The notes: generated by a model not told the origin, from the sequence alone. A stretch of DNA of 64,000 bases from Povalibacter uvarum (GCF_014202975.1 NZ_JACHHZ010000002.1:868001-932000), one strand, 5' to 3'. Shown: positions 45,087 to 56,676, counted from the stretch's first letter. Numbers and translations: made by a program.

Positions 45087-45632
45087 ATGGGCGAAGACAT
45101 GACGGCGGCACTTCTCATCATCGATATGCAGCAGGCGCTTTGCGCGGGCCGCTATGCCGCGTTCGATGCGGCGGGATTGATTCAGCGCATCAACGCCGTT
45201 GCGGCGAAGGCGCGCTCCGCCGCAATTCCCGTCGTGCTGATTCAGCACGAGGAAGATGATGAACTGCTGCGATTCGAATCGGCAGGCTGGCAGATCGCCG
45301 AGGGGCTCACCACGACAGCAACGGACCTGCGCGTGCGCAAGGCGACTCCCAACTCGTTTCATCGCACGCCGCTGCAGGAAGTGCTGCAGTCACGACGCAT
45401 CGATCGTGTGATCGTGTGCGGTTTGCAGAGCGATTACTGCGTCGACACGACGGTGCGCCAGGCGCTCGCCCTGGGCTACGAGGTGACGCTCATTTCGGAT
45501 GGACACTCGACGGTCGACAATGAAGTCCTGAGTGCCGTGCAGATCATCGCGCACCACAACACGACGCTGAAGAACATGAACAGCTTCGGCCAGCGAACGA
45601 CGCTGGTCCGCGCGAACGATCTGACCATCTGA
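45087..45632 (+). CDS. Cysteine hydrolase, isochorismatase fold
   Basis: 181 residues. The isochorismatase-like triad is visible: Asp13 in LLIIDMQQAL, Lys85 in RVRKATPNSF, and Cys118 in GLQSDYCVDTTV. The cysteine marks an amidohydrolase (nicotinamidase-like) rather than a true isochorismatase, but the substrate is not readable. An alternative ATG at 45099 (MTAALLIIDM) would drop four residues. It is followed 11 bases later by the GFA gene. Confidence 0.9.
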   Translation: MGEDMTAALLIIDMQQALCAGRYAAFDAAGLIQRINAVAAKARSAAIPVVLIQHEEDDELLRFESAGWQIAEGLTTTATDLRVRKATPNSFHRTPLQEVLQSRRIDRVIVCGLQSDYCVDTTVRQALALGYEVTLISDGHSTVDNEVLSAVQIIAHHNTTLKNMNSFGQRTTLVRANDLTI

Positions 45633-45643
45633 GATCGACGCTC

Positions 45644-46069
45644 ATGGAAATCGCAGGTCGCTGTCACTGCGGAAACATTTCCTTCCTGTTCACCATTACG
45701 CCCGATCCGATCGAGATTGCGGCGCGGGCGTGTTCCTGTTCCTTTTGCGTGAAGCACGGCGGCGTCTGGACGTCGTCTCCCTCGGGATCGCTGTCGGTCA
45801 CCGTGAGGTCGCCAGCGCAGGTATCGCGATACTCGTTCGGTACGCGCACCGCCGACTTCCATGTGTGCACGGCCTGCGGCGTCGTGCCGCTCGTCACCAG
45901 TCGCATCGAAGACCGCGAGTACGCGGTCGTCAGTGTGAATGCATTCGAAGGCGTTCCGGAATCGATGCTTCGTCGCGCGTCCGCGTCTTTCGACGGTGAA
46001 GGGCAGGGCGAAAGGCTTGAGCGTCGTGCGCGCAACTGGATTCCGGACGTCACCTACGCGAGTTCGTGA
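45644..46069 (+). CDS. GFA-family (glutathione-dependent formaldehyde-activating-like) protein
   Basis: 141 residues. The zinc-binding cysteines of the GFA/CENP-V fold are in order: Cys7 and Cys9 (GRCHCGNISF), Cys30, Cys32 and Cys35 (RACSCSFCVKHGG), and Cys75 and Cys78 (HVCTACGVVPLV). The family name comes from an enzyme adding formaldehyde to glutathione; most members have no proven activity. It probably sits in an operon with the upstream hydrolase. Confidence 0.88.
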   Translation: MEIAGRCHCGNISFLFTITPDPIEIAARACSCSFCVKHGGVWTSSPSGSLSVTVRSPAQVSRYSFGTRTADFHVCTACGVVPLVTSRIEDREYAVVSVNAFEGVPESMLRRASASFDGEGQGERLERRARNWIPDVTYASS

Positions 46070-46087
46070 GACGTCTGTCCGTCGTGC

Positions 46088-46160
46088 TGTGGGCCGGCTT
46101 CTGCCGGACGTAATCCCCAAGGGATGCTTCGCATGACGTCCGACTAAAGTCGGACCCACA
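46088..46160. repeat. REP-like double hairpin, TGTGGGTCC family (copy 2)
   Basis: TGTGGGCCGGCTTCTGCCGG and GTCCGACTAAAGTCGGAC stems with outer arms TGTGGG/CCCACA. The central stretch GGGATGCTTCGCATGACGTC is the reverse complement of that in copy 3 (62291), so the two copies lie in opposite orientation. It sits between the co-directional GFA and VOC genes. Confidence 0.85.
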
Positions 46161-46271
46161 ACAAGAACAGCACCACCGGCTGAACGTGCTGCTCCCGCCG
46201 CGGGCGATGCTCGCCTTCGCCGTCGATCTGCGCAATGATGATCCGATGGAGCGTCTGCAGCGGAGCATCTC

Positions 46272-46646
46272 ATGCAGCCAGTGAGTGCGGTGTTGTTCGT
46301 CATGGATCTGAGACGCGTCGCGACGTTCTACGAACAGGCGCTCGGCATGACGTGCATGAGACGTGACGAAGACCACGCGCAGTTCGATTGCGAGGGATTT
46401 TCTTTCATCGTTCACCAGATCCCCAAAGCCATGCTCCGCGGCGCAACGTCAGGAGCAACCGAGCGTCGTACTCAGGCGGCGCTGCGATTGGACTTTCCGG
46501 TGCCAAGCATCGAAGCGAGCCGTCGAATCGCGCGCGCACTCGGGGGCGACGTCGACGCCTCGCCGCCGCCGTGGGCCGATGCGAACGCCGGCCTGTTCCT
46601 GGGCAATGACCCTGAAGGCAACGTGTTCCTGCTGAAGCAGGCGTAA
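46272..46646 (+). CDS. VOC-family (glyoxalase/bleomycin-resistance-like) protein
   Basis: 124 residues, one vicinal-oxygen-chelate unit made of two beta-alpha-beta-beta-beta modules: AVLFVMDLRRVATFYEQALG with FSFIVHQIPK, and LRLDFPVPSIEASRRIARAL with GLFLGNDPEGNVFLLKQ. A dimer would form the metal site. The His/Glu ligands are plausible (HQI; DPEGN). The substrate is unknown. Confidence 0.85.
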   Translation: MQPVSAVLFVMDLRRVATFYEQALGMTCMRRDEDHAQFDCEGFSFIVHQIPKAMLRGATSGATERRTQAALRLDFPVPSIEASRRIARALGGDVDASPPPWADANAGLFLGNDPEGNVFLLKQA

Positions 46647-46651
46647 CGCGC

Positions 46652-47119
46652 ATGTTCGCGAAAGCGCTGTTCGCATTTCTCGCCATGCCGGGCATCGTGG
46701 CGTTCGCAGTTCCGGCGATATGGATGTGGCGTGCGAATCGCTGGACGGTCATTCACCCGGCGGGCTTCATCGTACTGATCGTGGGAACACTGGGATTGCT
46801 CTGGTGCGTGCGCGATTTCTACGTGAGGGGCAAGGGGACGCTGGCTCCGTGGTCGCCACCGAAGAACCTGGTCGTTATCGGGCTGTATCGCTACAGCCGC
46901 AATCCCATGTATGTCAGCGTGGTCTCGATCCTGCTGGGCTGGGCACTGACGTTCGATTCATCCGGCGTGCTGATCTACGCGCTCGCCGTCGCTTTGGCGT
47001 TCCATCTTCGCGTCGTTTATGGCGAAGAACCCTGGCTTGCGCGCACGCATGGAGATCACTGGCACGGATATGTGCGGGCTGTACCACGCTGGATCGGGTT
47101 CACGCGGTCGCATCAGTAG
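46652..47119 (+). CDS. Membrane methyltransferase of isoprenylcysteine/phospholipid type
   Basis: 155 residues with about four membrane helices and the ICMT/PEMT pattern: LVVIGLYRYSRNPMYVSVVS (SAM-binding RNPMY) and the C-terminal EEPWLARTHGDHWHGYVRAV. Bacterial members methylate lipids or unknown acceptors. It starts five bases after the VOC gene stop. Confidence 0.85.
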   Translation: MFAKALFAFLAMPGIVAFAVPAIWMWRANRWTVIHPAGFIVLIVGTLGLLWCVRDFYVRGKGTLAPWSPPKNLVVIGLYRYSRNPMYVSVVSILLGWALTFDSSGVLIYALAVALAFHLRVVYGEEPWLARTHGDHWHGYVRAVPRWIGFTRSHQ

Positions 47120-47160
47120 CGTGTAAGATTCCTGGCATGACGAGCGACGGGAGTCGGAGC

Positions 47161-47472
47161 ATGCGCGGCTGGTTACTTGCAGCGGTCCTTGCAACGTGCG
47201 CGCACGCGGCGCAGGCCGATGAAACGATTCGTTGCGGAAAGTGGGTCGTGAATTCGTCTCTCACCGTGGGCGAGCTTCTCAACAAGTGCGGCGAGCCCGC
47301 GGCGAAGGAACGAAAGGAAGAAGACGTCTGGACCCGGAACGTCAATGGCGGCAGCTATCGTTCTGGAACCACGGTCGTCGAGTACTGGACGTACGATCGC
47401 GGCTCGCGGGCCGCGCCGATCCGCGTGAAGATCGTCGACAACAAGATCCGCTCGATCGAACGCATTCTCTGA
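47161..47472 (+). CDS. DUF2845-like secreted protein
   Basis: 103 residues from the ATG at 47161, preceded by GGAG and opening a signal peptide (MRGWLLAAVLATCAHAAQA^D). The mature part IRCGKWVVNSSLTVGELLNK, then CGEPAAK, contains Cys25 and Cys43 and ends VKIVDNKIRSIERIL, as in DUF2845. An in-frame ATG at 47137 would add eight residues. The stop overlaps the methyltransferase start by one base (TGATG). Confidence 0.8.
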   Translation: MRGWLLAAVLATCAHAAQADETIRCGKWVVNSSLTVGELLNKCGEPAAKERKEEDVWTRNVNGGSYRSGTTVVEYWTYDRGSRAAPIRVKIVDNKIRSIERIL

Positions 47473-48155
47473 TGACGCCCGATGCGCCTGCGGCGCTGCC
47501 GATGGGATACAACGTTCAGATCGTCGCGGTGCAGGTCGGTGCCGATGAGTATCGGCTGCGGATCCTTGCGGACAAGCAGCAGTACTACGATCCCGATGGC
47601 GCGGCGGAGCGAGCCGGCATTTCCTCCGCGACGTGGCCGATCTTCGGAATGATCTGGCCGGTCGGCATCGCGCTCGCCTACGAGATGACGCAATTCCCGA
47701 TCGACGGCAAACGGATCATCGAAGTCGGTTGCGGGACGGCCCTGTCGAGTCTGGTGCTGAGCCGGCGCGGCGCCGATATCACTGCGAGCGACAATCACCC
47801 GCTCGCGGAAGAATTCCTGCGCCATAACGCAGGGCTCAATGCAGTGCCGCCGGTTCCTTATCGCCAGGCGCCCTGGGGTGAGGAAAATCCGGACCTCGGC
47901 CGGTTCGATCTGATCATTGGTGGGGACGTGCTGTACGAACCAGATCATGCGGCATTGCTGGCCGGGTTCATTTCCAGGCATGCGCAGCCCGCCGCGGAAG
48001 TGCTCGTCGCAGACCCTGGGCGCGGGTATCGCGGCCAGTTCAGCAAACGGCTGGCTGCGGAGGGATTCGCGCGGACCGAGATGCCCTGTCGCGCCGGCGG
48101 CGCCGAGATTGAGTCTAAAGGCAGAATCCTGCGGTTTACGCGCACCGCAGTGTGA
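47472..48155 (+). CDS. Class I SAM methyltransferase, METTL21/protein-lysine type
   Basis: 227 residues from the ATG overlapping the previous stop (TGATG). The Rossmann SAM site is RIIEVGCGTALSSLVLS with acidic residue ASDNHP. The substrate-side motif GGDVLYEPD corresponds to the D-x-x-Y motif of seven-beta-strand lysine methyltransferases such as METTL21/ETFKMT. It probably methylates a protein; the target is unknown. Confidence 0.85.
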   Translation: MTPDAPAALPMGYNVQIVAVQVGADEYRLRILADKQQYYDPDGAAERAGISSATWPIFGMIWPVGIALAYEMTQFPIDGKRIIEVGCGTALSSLVLSRRGADITASDNHPLAEEFLRHNAGLNAVPPVPYRQAPWGEENPDLGRFDLIIGGDVLYEPDHAALLAGFISRHAQPAAEVLVADPGRGYRGQFSKRLAAEGFARTEMPCRAGGAEIESKGRILRFTRTAV

Positions 48156-48275
48156 TCCGTGACGTTGGATTTGCGGGGCGGATAGCTCATGCTCCCGCAG
48201 CCTGCCGCCAGGGACGCGGCCGCACCGGGTTACCCGCTCTCAGCGCCTTTATTCAGCTTTTGCCGATGATTCTGG

Positions 48276-50102
48276 ATGGCTATCGCCGCCACTAACGCAT
48301 CCCTGTCGCGTCCTTTCTCGCACTGGTCAGTCGCGGGCCTCTGGCTCGTGGGCCTGATCGCGTACGGCGTTCTCGTATGGCTGCTGGATGACGTCACGAC
48401 GCGAGCAGTCAACGACGGCGCGTGGACGCTCGCCTCCGCGGCTGCAGCTTGGTCCTGCTTCATCACAGCGCGGCAATTGCCTTCGTCATCCGCACGCGCG
48501 TGGTGGCTGTTCGGTACGGGTTGCCTGTGCTGGTTCATCGGCCAGCTCCTCTGGAACTACAACCGCTGGATGCTCGGCATCGACATGCCGTTCGAGAGCA
48601 TCGGCCAGATTTTCTACCTGCTCTTCCCGCTGCTGGCGATCGGCGCGATCAGCCAGCTGCCGGAATCGCATCACGGCTCGCCGATCATGCCCAAGCAGCT
48701 CGGCAACGTTGCGCTGGTGCTGTGCTGTCTTGCCGTCACGGTCGTCCTTGGGCTGATCGAGCCCGCGATTCAATCCAATGTGCCGCGGTACTACCTGTGG
48801 CTGGGCGGCGGTCGCAGCGTGTTCGTCGCGGCGACGTTCCTCTACGCGCTGTACACGCTGTGGACTTATCGCTGGAGCGCGATGTGGACGGTCGTACTCA
48901 AGATCGTCGTGGCGGCGGGCGTGTATGCCGTCGGCAACCTGATCTATCTGCACGCATTGTTCACGCGCACCTATCTGCCGGATGACTTGATCAATGTCAG
49001 CTGGCTGCTGGTATTCGCGTTCCTCTCCTGGGCTGCGGTGGAGCGGCACTGGTCGCACCTGAATCCGCGCGAGCTTCCGCCGGCGCGACTACTGATGCAG
49101 GAGCGCTGGATCGAGGCTGTCATTCCGGCGCTGCTGATCATCATCATGGTGATCGTCGCTGTCTCCAGTCACGCCACGCTGACGACGCGCGTCCTTACAT
49201 GGACGGCAGTACTGTTCATCATCTTCGCGATCGTTCTCGGTGTCCGCGAAGCGCTGGTGCAGAACGATACGCAGCGCCTGAACAACGATCTGATGGATTC
49301 GAACCGGCGGCTGAATGAAGCGAATGCCGATCTGCGCGAAAGCGAGAAGCGTTATCGCGATCTGAACACGGTGCTGGAGAAGCGCGTCGCTGAACGAACG
49401 GCGCAGCTCGAGCGCGCCTACGGCGAGCTGGAAGGTTTCTCGTATGCTGTTGCACACGATCTGAAATCGCCATTGCGGGCCATCGACGGATTCGCGCACC
49501 TGCTGCGTGAGGAAGTGAATGACATGTCGCCGCAGGGCGATGCTCATCTGCGTCGTATCCGCAGCGGTGTGCTGAGAATGTCCTCGCTGATCGACGATCT
49601 GCTGTCCTACGCGAGCATCGAACGTCGCGACCTCCATGCCACCGATGTCGATGTCCCGGAGCTGGTGCAGTCGGTGCTGGAGGGCTGCGCGGAGGAGATC
49701 CAGCGCCGCAATATCAAAGTAGAGCTCGAGATCGAGCCTCTGATCGTGTTCCTCGATGCCGAAGGGTTGGCGCTCGCCGTTCGCAATCTCATCGGCAATG
49801 CGATCAAGTACTCGACGAGTGTCGAGTCACCGACGCTGACTGTCCGCGCTGTGCGCACGGAACATGGGGCGCGATTGACCGTAGCCGACAACGGTATCGG
49901 CTTCGACATGCAGTACCACGACACCATCTTCAAGATCTTCCAGCGCCTGCATCGCGAGGATCAGTATCCGGGCACGGGCATCGGACTCGCGCTGGTGCGC
50001 AAGGCGGTCGAACGAATCGGCGGTCGAGTCTGGGCGGAGAGCGCGATCGGTCGTGGCGCGACGTTCTTTATTGAACTGCCGCAGCGCGTGATCAGATCCT
50101 GA
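48276..50102 (+). CDS. Sensor histidine kinase with multi-pass membrane sensor
   Basis: 608 residues. Eight to nine hydrophobic helices (about 20-325) form a membrane sensor resembling a MASE-type domain. A coiled coil (NNDLMDSNRRLNEANADLRE onward, about 330-385) leads to HisKA with His394 in SYAVAHDLKSPLRAIDGF (the phytochrome-like HDLKSPL type) and an ATPase domain with TVADNGIGFD and GTGIGLALVRK. There is no receiver and no adjacent regulator gene, so its partner is elsewhere. It is convergent with the transporter, with only four bases between the stops. Confidence 0.92.
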   Translation: MAIAATNASLSRPFSHWSVAGLWLVGLIAYGVLVWLLDDVTTRAVNDGAWTLASAAAAWSCFITARQLPSSSARAWWLFGTGCLCWFIGQLLWNYNRWMLGIDMPFESIGQIFYLLFPLLAIGAISQLPESHHGSPIMPKQLGNVALVLCCLAVTVVLGLIEPAIQSNVPRYYLWLGGGRSVFVAATFLYALYTLWTYRWSAMWTVVLKIVVAAGVYAVGNLIYLHALFTRTYLPDDLINVSWLLVFAFLSWAAVERHWSHLNPRELPPARLLMQERWIEAVIPALLIIIMVIVAVSSHATLTTRVLTWTAVLFIIFAIVLGVREALVQNDTQRLNNDLMDSNRRLNEANADLRESEKRYRDLNTVLEKRVAERTAQLERAYGELEGFSYAVAHDLKSPLRAIDGFAHLLREEVNDMSPQGDAHLRRIRSGVLRMSSLIDDLLSYASIERRDLHATDVDVPELVQSVLEGCAEEIQRRNIKVELEIEPLIVFLDAEGLALAVRNLIGNAIKYSTSVESPTLTVRAVRTEHGARLTVADNGIGFDMQYHDTIFKIFQRLHREDQYPGTGIGLALVRKAVERIGGRVWAESAIGRGATFFIELPQRVIRS

Positions 50103-50106
50103 GCAC

Positions 50107-51351
50107 TCAGATCCCTCGTGCGCCCCACGCCTCCGCGACACGCGCAGACGTCGGCTTCCGATCGAGCACAACCACAACGGCGATCACGCCAGCAGCGGCG
50201 AGTATCGTGCCGATACTGAAAGCCGGTGGATAGCCAAACGCATCCGCGATGGCTGCGGCGCTGAACGTGCCGGCGCTGTTGACCAGCACAAAAATGCTGG
50301 CGAGCAACGTGTAGTCCGTACCTGCATGCTCAGGATCGGACGCATCCATCATCAACGTGAAGAGAGCGACTGTTGCCATCGTGCCGATGAGGCCTTCCGC
50401 GATCGTCGCCGTCCACAACAGCGTAATCCCGCCCACACCAAGCGCTGCGACGACGTACAGAACGAAGGTCGCCGCCTGTGCAAGGCCGGTGACGAGGATC
50501 GCAGTGCGACGGTTCACGCGCATCGCATACCAGCCGCCGATCAATGCGCCCAGCAGACTCGTGGAAGAACCCACGATGCCCTTCATCACACCGATCGTTT
50601 CGTTGCTCAGGCCGGAGTCCTTGAGGAAAGGGTTCAGGATATTCGAGACCATCGCATCGCCGAAGCGATAGCAGAAGATCAGGCCGGCGATCGTGAGCAT
50701 GCCAGGCGCGGCCAGCCGCCTGGCCCAGCCGATGGAAAGCGATCGAAAGGAGGGCGGTGCCGCCGTGCCCGGCCGGACATCGCGCAGCGGCAGGACGGGC
50801 AGCATCGTCAATGCAAGCAATCCGGCGATGCAGAGGAAGGTGACGGACCAGCCCGTCTTCGCGAACACGATGAGCAGCACTCCGCCGCCGAGAATCATGC
50901 CGATTCGATAGGCACCCACCTGGATCGCGTTGGCTCCGCCACGCTCGTGACTGTCGAGCATCCGCACGGCGAGTCCATCGGTGATCACATCCTGCGAGGC
51001 GGCAATGATGTTGAACGCAAAGGCCGCGACGAGAATGACGACGAGCCCGTGGTCGAGGTTCAGCTGGGTCAGCAGCAACGCCGCCGCAATCGACGCAATC
51101 TGGAAAGTGAGCAACCACGCGCGAGCCGTGCCTCGATGATCCAGATAAGGCGCCCACAGGAATTTCAGTGCCCACGGCAAGTACAGCAGACTCAGTGCAC
51201 TGATTGCCTTCAGCGAGTAGCCGGCTTCGCGCAGCAGCACCGGCAGCGCCTGTGTAAAGAATCCATAAGGCAGCCCCTGCGCGAGATAGAGCGCAACGAG
51301 TAGGGCAATCTTGTGACCGCGACTGAGCGTCGTCGGAGGATTCTCGGACAT
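50107..51351 (-). CDS. MFS transporter, AmpG-type
   Basis: 414 residues with 12 membrane helices. The opening HKIALLVALYLAQGLPYGFF, followed by AGYSLKAISALSLLYLPWAL, and then FLWAPYLDH is the AmpG/acetyl-CoA-transporter-like signature. AmpG imports anhydromuropeptides for cell-wall recycling; related proteins have other substrates, and this one has no linked recycling gene to decide. The ATG at 51351 is chosen because the upstream open frame lacks membrane character. It is divergent from the SDR gene across 55 bases. Confidence 0.88.
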   Translation of the reverse strand: MSENPPTTLSRGHKIALLVALYLAQGLPYGFFTQALPVLLREAGYSLKAISALSLLYLPWALKFLWAPYLDHRGTARAWLLTFQIASIAAALLLTQLNLDHGLVVILVAAFAFNIIAASQDVITDGLAVRMLDSHERGGANAIQVGAYRIGMILGGGVLLIVFAKTGWSVTFLCIAGLLALTMLPVLPLRDVRPGTAAPPSFRSLSIGWARRLAAPGMLTIAGLIFCYRFGDAMVSNILNPFLKDSGLSNETIGVMKGIVGSSTSLLGALIGGWYAMRVNRRTAILVTGLAQAATFVLYVVAALGVGGITLLWTATIAEGLIGTMATVALFTLMMDASDPEHAGTDYTLLASIFVLVNSAGTFSAAAIADAFGYPPAFSIGTILAAAGVIAVVVVLDRKPTSARVAEAWGARGI

Positions 51352-51406
51352 GGCGTGCGGTGGCAGACTCTTCGAACGACACACGGAAAGAGACGCAGGG
51401 GGAATT

Positions 51407-52222
51407 ATGGCAGGCAGGCTCGATGGAAAAGTAGCGATCGTTACCGGGGCAACGAGCGGCATCGGCGAAGCGACCGCGCGACGATTCGCCGAGGAGGGCG
51501 CGACCCTGATCCTGGCCGGTCGTACCGTCGACAAGGGTGAGGCGCTGGCGAAGGAACTCGGCGGTCGCGCCCTGTTCCAGAGAGCCGACATTCTTCGCGA
51601 GGCGGATATTGCTGCGCTCGTGAACACGGCCTCGGAGCGCTTCGGCCGTCTCGACATCCTGTTCAACAACGCAGGTGCGCCGACGCCTGGTACGTTCGAT
51701 GACGTTACCGAAGCGCAGTTCACGTACGCGATGCAGTTGCTCGTCGGCAGCGTCGTGTTCGGCATCAAGCATGCGGCGCGTTTGATGAAGCCCCAGAAGA
51801 GCGGCAGCATCATCAACAACGCGAGTATCGCCGGTCACCGCTACGGACAGGGGCAGATGCTCTACTCGGCGGCGAAGGCCGCCGTTGCTCATCTCACCCG
51901 CATCGCCGGCGTTGATCTCGGTCAGTACGGGATTCGCGTGAACGCAATCTCGCCGGGCGCGATCGCCACGCCGATCTTCTGGGGCGGATCAGCCCGGGCC
52001 AATACGCTGAGCGACGAAGAGAATCAGCGCAAGCTCGCGAAGCTCGAACACAATCTCGCACACGCGACCCCCCTCCCTCGCAGCGGCCATGCGCTGGACA
52101 TCGCGAACGCAGCGCTGTTCCTCGCGAGCGACGAGGGCAGCTACGTCAACTCGCACGATCTCGTCGTGGATGGTGGGCGGATCTCGCAGTTCCATGAGAG
52201 GCCAGTAGGTCAGCAGGGCTAG
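51407..52222 (+). CDS. Short-chain dehydrogenase/reductase
   Basis: A 271-residue cytosolic SDR. The cofactor motif is TGATSGIG; NNAG is present; the catalytic Ser is in IINNASIAG; and YSAAK supplies the catalytic Tyr and Lys. The C-terminal DLVVDGGRISQFHE closes the fold. It is probably NAD(P)-dependent and acts on a hydroxylated substrate that cannot be named. The ATG at 51407 is preceded by AGGGGGA. Confidence 0.92.
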   Translation: MAGRLDGKVAIVTGATSGIGEATARRFAEEGATLILAGRTVDKGEALAKELGGRALFQRADILREADIAALVNTASERFGRLDILFNNAGAPTPGTFDDVTEAQFTYAMQLLVGSVVFGIKHAARLMKPQKSGSIINNASIAGHRYGQGQMLYSAAKAAVAHLTRIAGVDLGQYGIRVNAISPGAIATPIFWGGSARANTLSDEENQRKLAKLEHNLAHATPLPRSGHALDIANAALFLASDEGSYVNSHDLVVDGGRISQFHERPVGQQG

Positions 52223-52233
52223 GAGTTCAGATG

Positions 52234-52369
52234 AAGAGTTTCCACGGGGAGCACGGGGACACATGGGGCGGAGCACACGAGCTCAACTGAAGTACTTGAT
52301 GCTCCGTGGATAAATCTCCGCCCCGTGCACCCCGTGGCCACCCCGTTCATGCCCCGTGGAGATTCTTTG
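52234..52369. repeat. Nonad-word hairpin (copy 2), word ACGGGG
   Basis: The left arm has ACGGGG steps (CCACGGGGAGC, ACGGGGACAC, ATGGGGCGG). The right arm complement has ACGGGGCATGA, ACGGGGTGGCC, ACGGGGTGC, ACGGGGCGG. Outer arms are AAGAGTTTCCACGGGG and CCCCGTGGAGATTCTTTG. It lies between convergent SDR and reductase genes and is expected to terminate both. Confidence 0.8.
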
Positions 52370-52376
52370 TTTTCGT

Positions 52377-53480
52377 CTACTCACTCACCTGCACCAGCAA
52401 CTTCCCGAAGTTGTTTCCCTTGAACAACCCCATGAACGCTTCCGGTGCGTTCTCGAGGCCCTTCGTGATGTCTTCGCGATACTTGATCCGGCGCTCGCGG
52501 ATCCAGATGCTCATGTCGTTGATGAACGCGGCCTGGCGGTTGTAGTAGGTCGAGATGATGAAGCCCTGAACCTTGATCTGCTTGACGAGGAACGTGGCCA
52601 TCAGTTGCGAGCTGCGATCCGGGCCGGCCGGCAGGCTCGTGGCGTTGTACTGGGCGATCAGACCGCACAACGGGATGCGAGCGTGCGTGTTCAGCAGCGG
52701 CAGAACCGCGTCCCACACAGCGCCGCCGACGTTCTCGAAGTAGACGTCGATGCCCTTCGGGCACGCCTGCTTCAGGAGACCCGGCATGTTCGCGTCGCGG
52801 TGATCGATGCAGGCGTCGAAGCCGAGTTCCTTCACGGCGTACTCGCACTTCTCCGGTCCGCCGGCAATGCCCACAGCCCGTAGTCCCTTGATCTTCGCGA
52901 TCTGGCCGACGACTGAGCCGACGGCACCGGTCGCCGCGGCGACAACGAGCGTCTCCCCAGCCTTGGGTGTACCGAGATCCAGTGTGCCGACATACGCGGT
53001 AAGTCCCGGCATGCCGAGCACGCCGAGCGCATAGGAAGGCTTCGGAATACGAGGGTCGAGCGGCGTGATGCCCATGCCGGTGGAGACTTGATACTCCTGC
53101 CAGCCGCTGAAGGAATTGACCAGGTCGCCTTCCTTGAAGCGGGAGTTGCGCGAGGCGACGATGCGACTGACGGTACCGCCGATCATCACCTGATCCAGCT
53201 CAGTGGACGCTGCGTACGATGCGGCTTCGCTCATGCGGCCGCGCATGTAGGGATCGAGGGAGAGATAGACGGTCTGGAGCAGCATCTCCCCATCTTTCAG
53301 CGCCGCGATGGGCACTTCCTCCAGGCGGAAATCCGCCGGTGTCGGCTCGCCCTGCGGGCGCTTCGCCAGCACGATGCGCCGATTGACCTTCGGCGTCTCA
53401 GCCCCCAGTGCCGCGCCCGCAAGCAGCGTTGCACCAACAACAGCACTACCCGATGCGATGAACTCTCTGCGCGTGGACAT
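52377..53480 (-). CDS. NADPH-dependent medium-chain reductase with Tat signal
   Basis: 367 residues. The body is a CurA/leukotriene-B4-reductase type MDR enzyme: LSLDPYMRGRM, then MPGLTAYVGTLDLGTPKAGE, NADP motif AAATGAVGSVVGQIAK, YFENVGGAVWDAVLPLL and IPLCGLIAQYN. The N-terminus is a twin-arginine signal (STRREFIASGSAVVGATLLA, cleaved near LGAE), which is odd for an NADPH enzyme of the cytosol. It follows the 3-hydroxybutyrate dehydrogenase gene in the same direction after a 71-base gap. It may be exported with bound cofactor, or the signal may be vestigial. Confidence 0.88.
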   Translation of the reverse strand: MSTRREFIASGSAVVGATLLAGAALGAETPKVNRRIVLAKRPQGEPTPADFRLEEVPIAALKDGEMLLQTVYLSLDPYMRGRMSEAASYAASTELDQVMIGGTVSRIVASRNSRFKEGDLVNSFSGWQEYQVSTGMGITPLDPRIPKPSYALGVLGMPGLTAYVGTLDLGTPKAGETLVVAAATGAVGSVVGQIAKIKGLRAVGIAGGPEKCEYAVKELGFDACIDHRDANMPGLLKQACPKGIDVYFENVGGAVWDAVLPLLNTHARIPLCGLIAQYNATSLPAGPDRSSQLMATFLVKQIKVQGFIISTYYNRQAAFINDMSIWIRERRIKYREDITKGLENAPEAFMGLFKGNNFGKLLVQVSE

Positions 53481-53551
53481 GCGGATCCCCCTGGTCGGCC
53501 GAGTTGTTGTGGCCGGAGGGTAGCATTCTTGTGGAGGGAGTTACTCCGTGT

Positions 53552-54304
53552 TTACTGCGCCGTCCATCCCCCATCGATCGTGATGCTCTGCCCGGTGATG
53601 TTCCGGGCCGCATCGCTCAGCAGAAACTCGACCGTTCCCGTGAGCTCTTCGAGGCTGATGAACTGCCGCTTCGGCATGGGCTTGAGCATGATCTCATCGA
53701 CGACTTGCGCCGGGCTCATGCCGTGAGTCGCGGCCAAAGAGGCGATCTGCGCGTCGACCAGCGGCGTCTTCACGTAGCTCGGACAGACGGTGTTGATCGT
53801 GATGTCGTTGTTGCCGGTCTCCAGCGCGATCGATTTGCTGAAACCGATCAAGCCGTGTTTCGCGGCGACATAGGCGCTCTTGAACGGTGATGCGATGAGG
53901 CCGTGGATCGAGCCGATGTTCACGATCCTGCCGTAGTTGCGCGCCCGCATCGCGGGAAGGACAGCGCGAGTCAGCAGGGCAGCGCCGGTCAGCATCACTG
54001 CAATCAATTGCTGCCACTTCTCAGGGGGGAACTGTTCGAGTGGCGAGACGTGCTGCAGACCGGCGTTGTTGATCAGGACCGCGGGAGGATCATCGGCGAC
54101 GCTGGCAATGGCAGCTTCGATCTGCTTCGCATCAGCCACGTCGAACGCGAGCGTTCGCACACCGGCAATGCTCTGCTGCAACCGGTCGAGCGATTCGCGA
54201 TGCAGATCGCACGCGATGACTCGCTGACCGGTCGCAACGAAGCGCTGGGTAAGTGCCAGGCCGATGCCGCTCGCAGCGCCGGTGATGAGAATGGTTCGGG
54301 ACAT
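53552..54304 (-). CDS. bdhA: 3-hydroxybutyrate dehydrogenase (SDR)
   Basis: A 250-residue NAD-dependent SDR interconverting 3-hydroxybutyrate and acetoacetate. Evidence: TGAASGIG; NNAGLQHVSPLEQFP, which is characteristic of this enzyme; Ser in GSIHGLIASPFKSAY; Tyr/Lys in YVAAKHG; and VCPSYVKTPLVDAQI, the substrate-loop signature. The ATG lies four bases after the TonB-receptor stop, so the two are co-transcribed. The link suggests use of an imported hydroxyacid or its oligomers. Confidence 0.93.
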   Translation of the reverse strand: MSRTILITGAASGIGLALTQRFVATGQRVIACDLHRESLDRLQQSIAGVRTLAFDVADAKQIEAAIASVADDPPAVLINNAGLQHVSPLEQFPPEKWQQLIAVMLTGAALLTRAVLPAMRARNYGRIVNIGSIHGLIASPFKSAYVAAKHGLIGFSKSIALETGNNDITINTVCPSYVKTPLVDAQIASLAATHGMSPAQVVDEIMLKPMPKRQFISLEELTGTVEFLLSDAARNITGQSITIDGGWTAQ

Positions 54305-54308
54305 CACA

Positions 54309-56627
<2,319 letters not shown>

Positions 56628-56676
56628 GCTGATTCCCCCGGGTACCAGAACAGATCGGTGATATGTCATCGCATTA

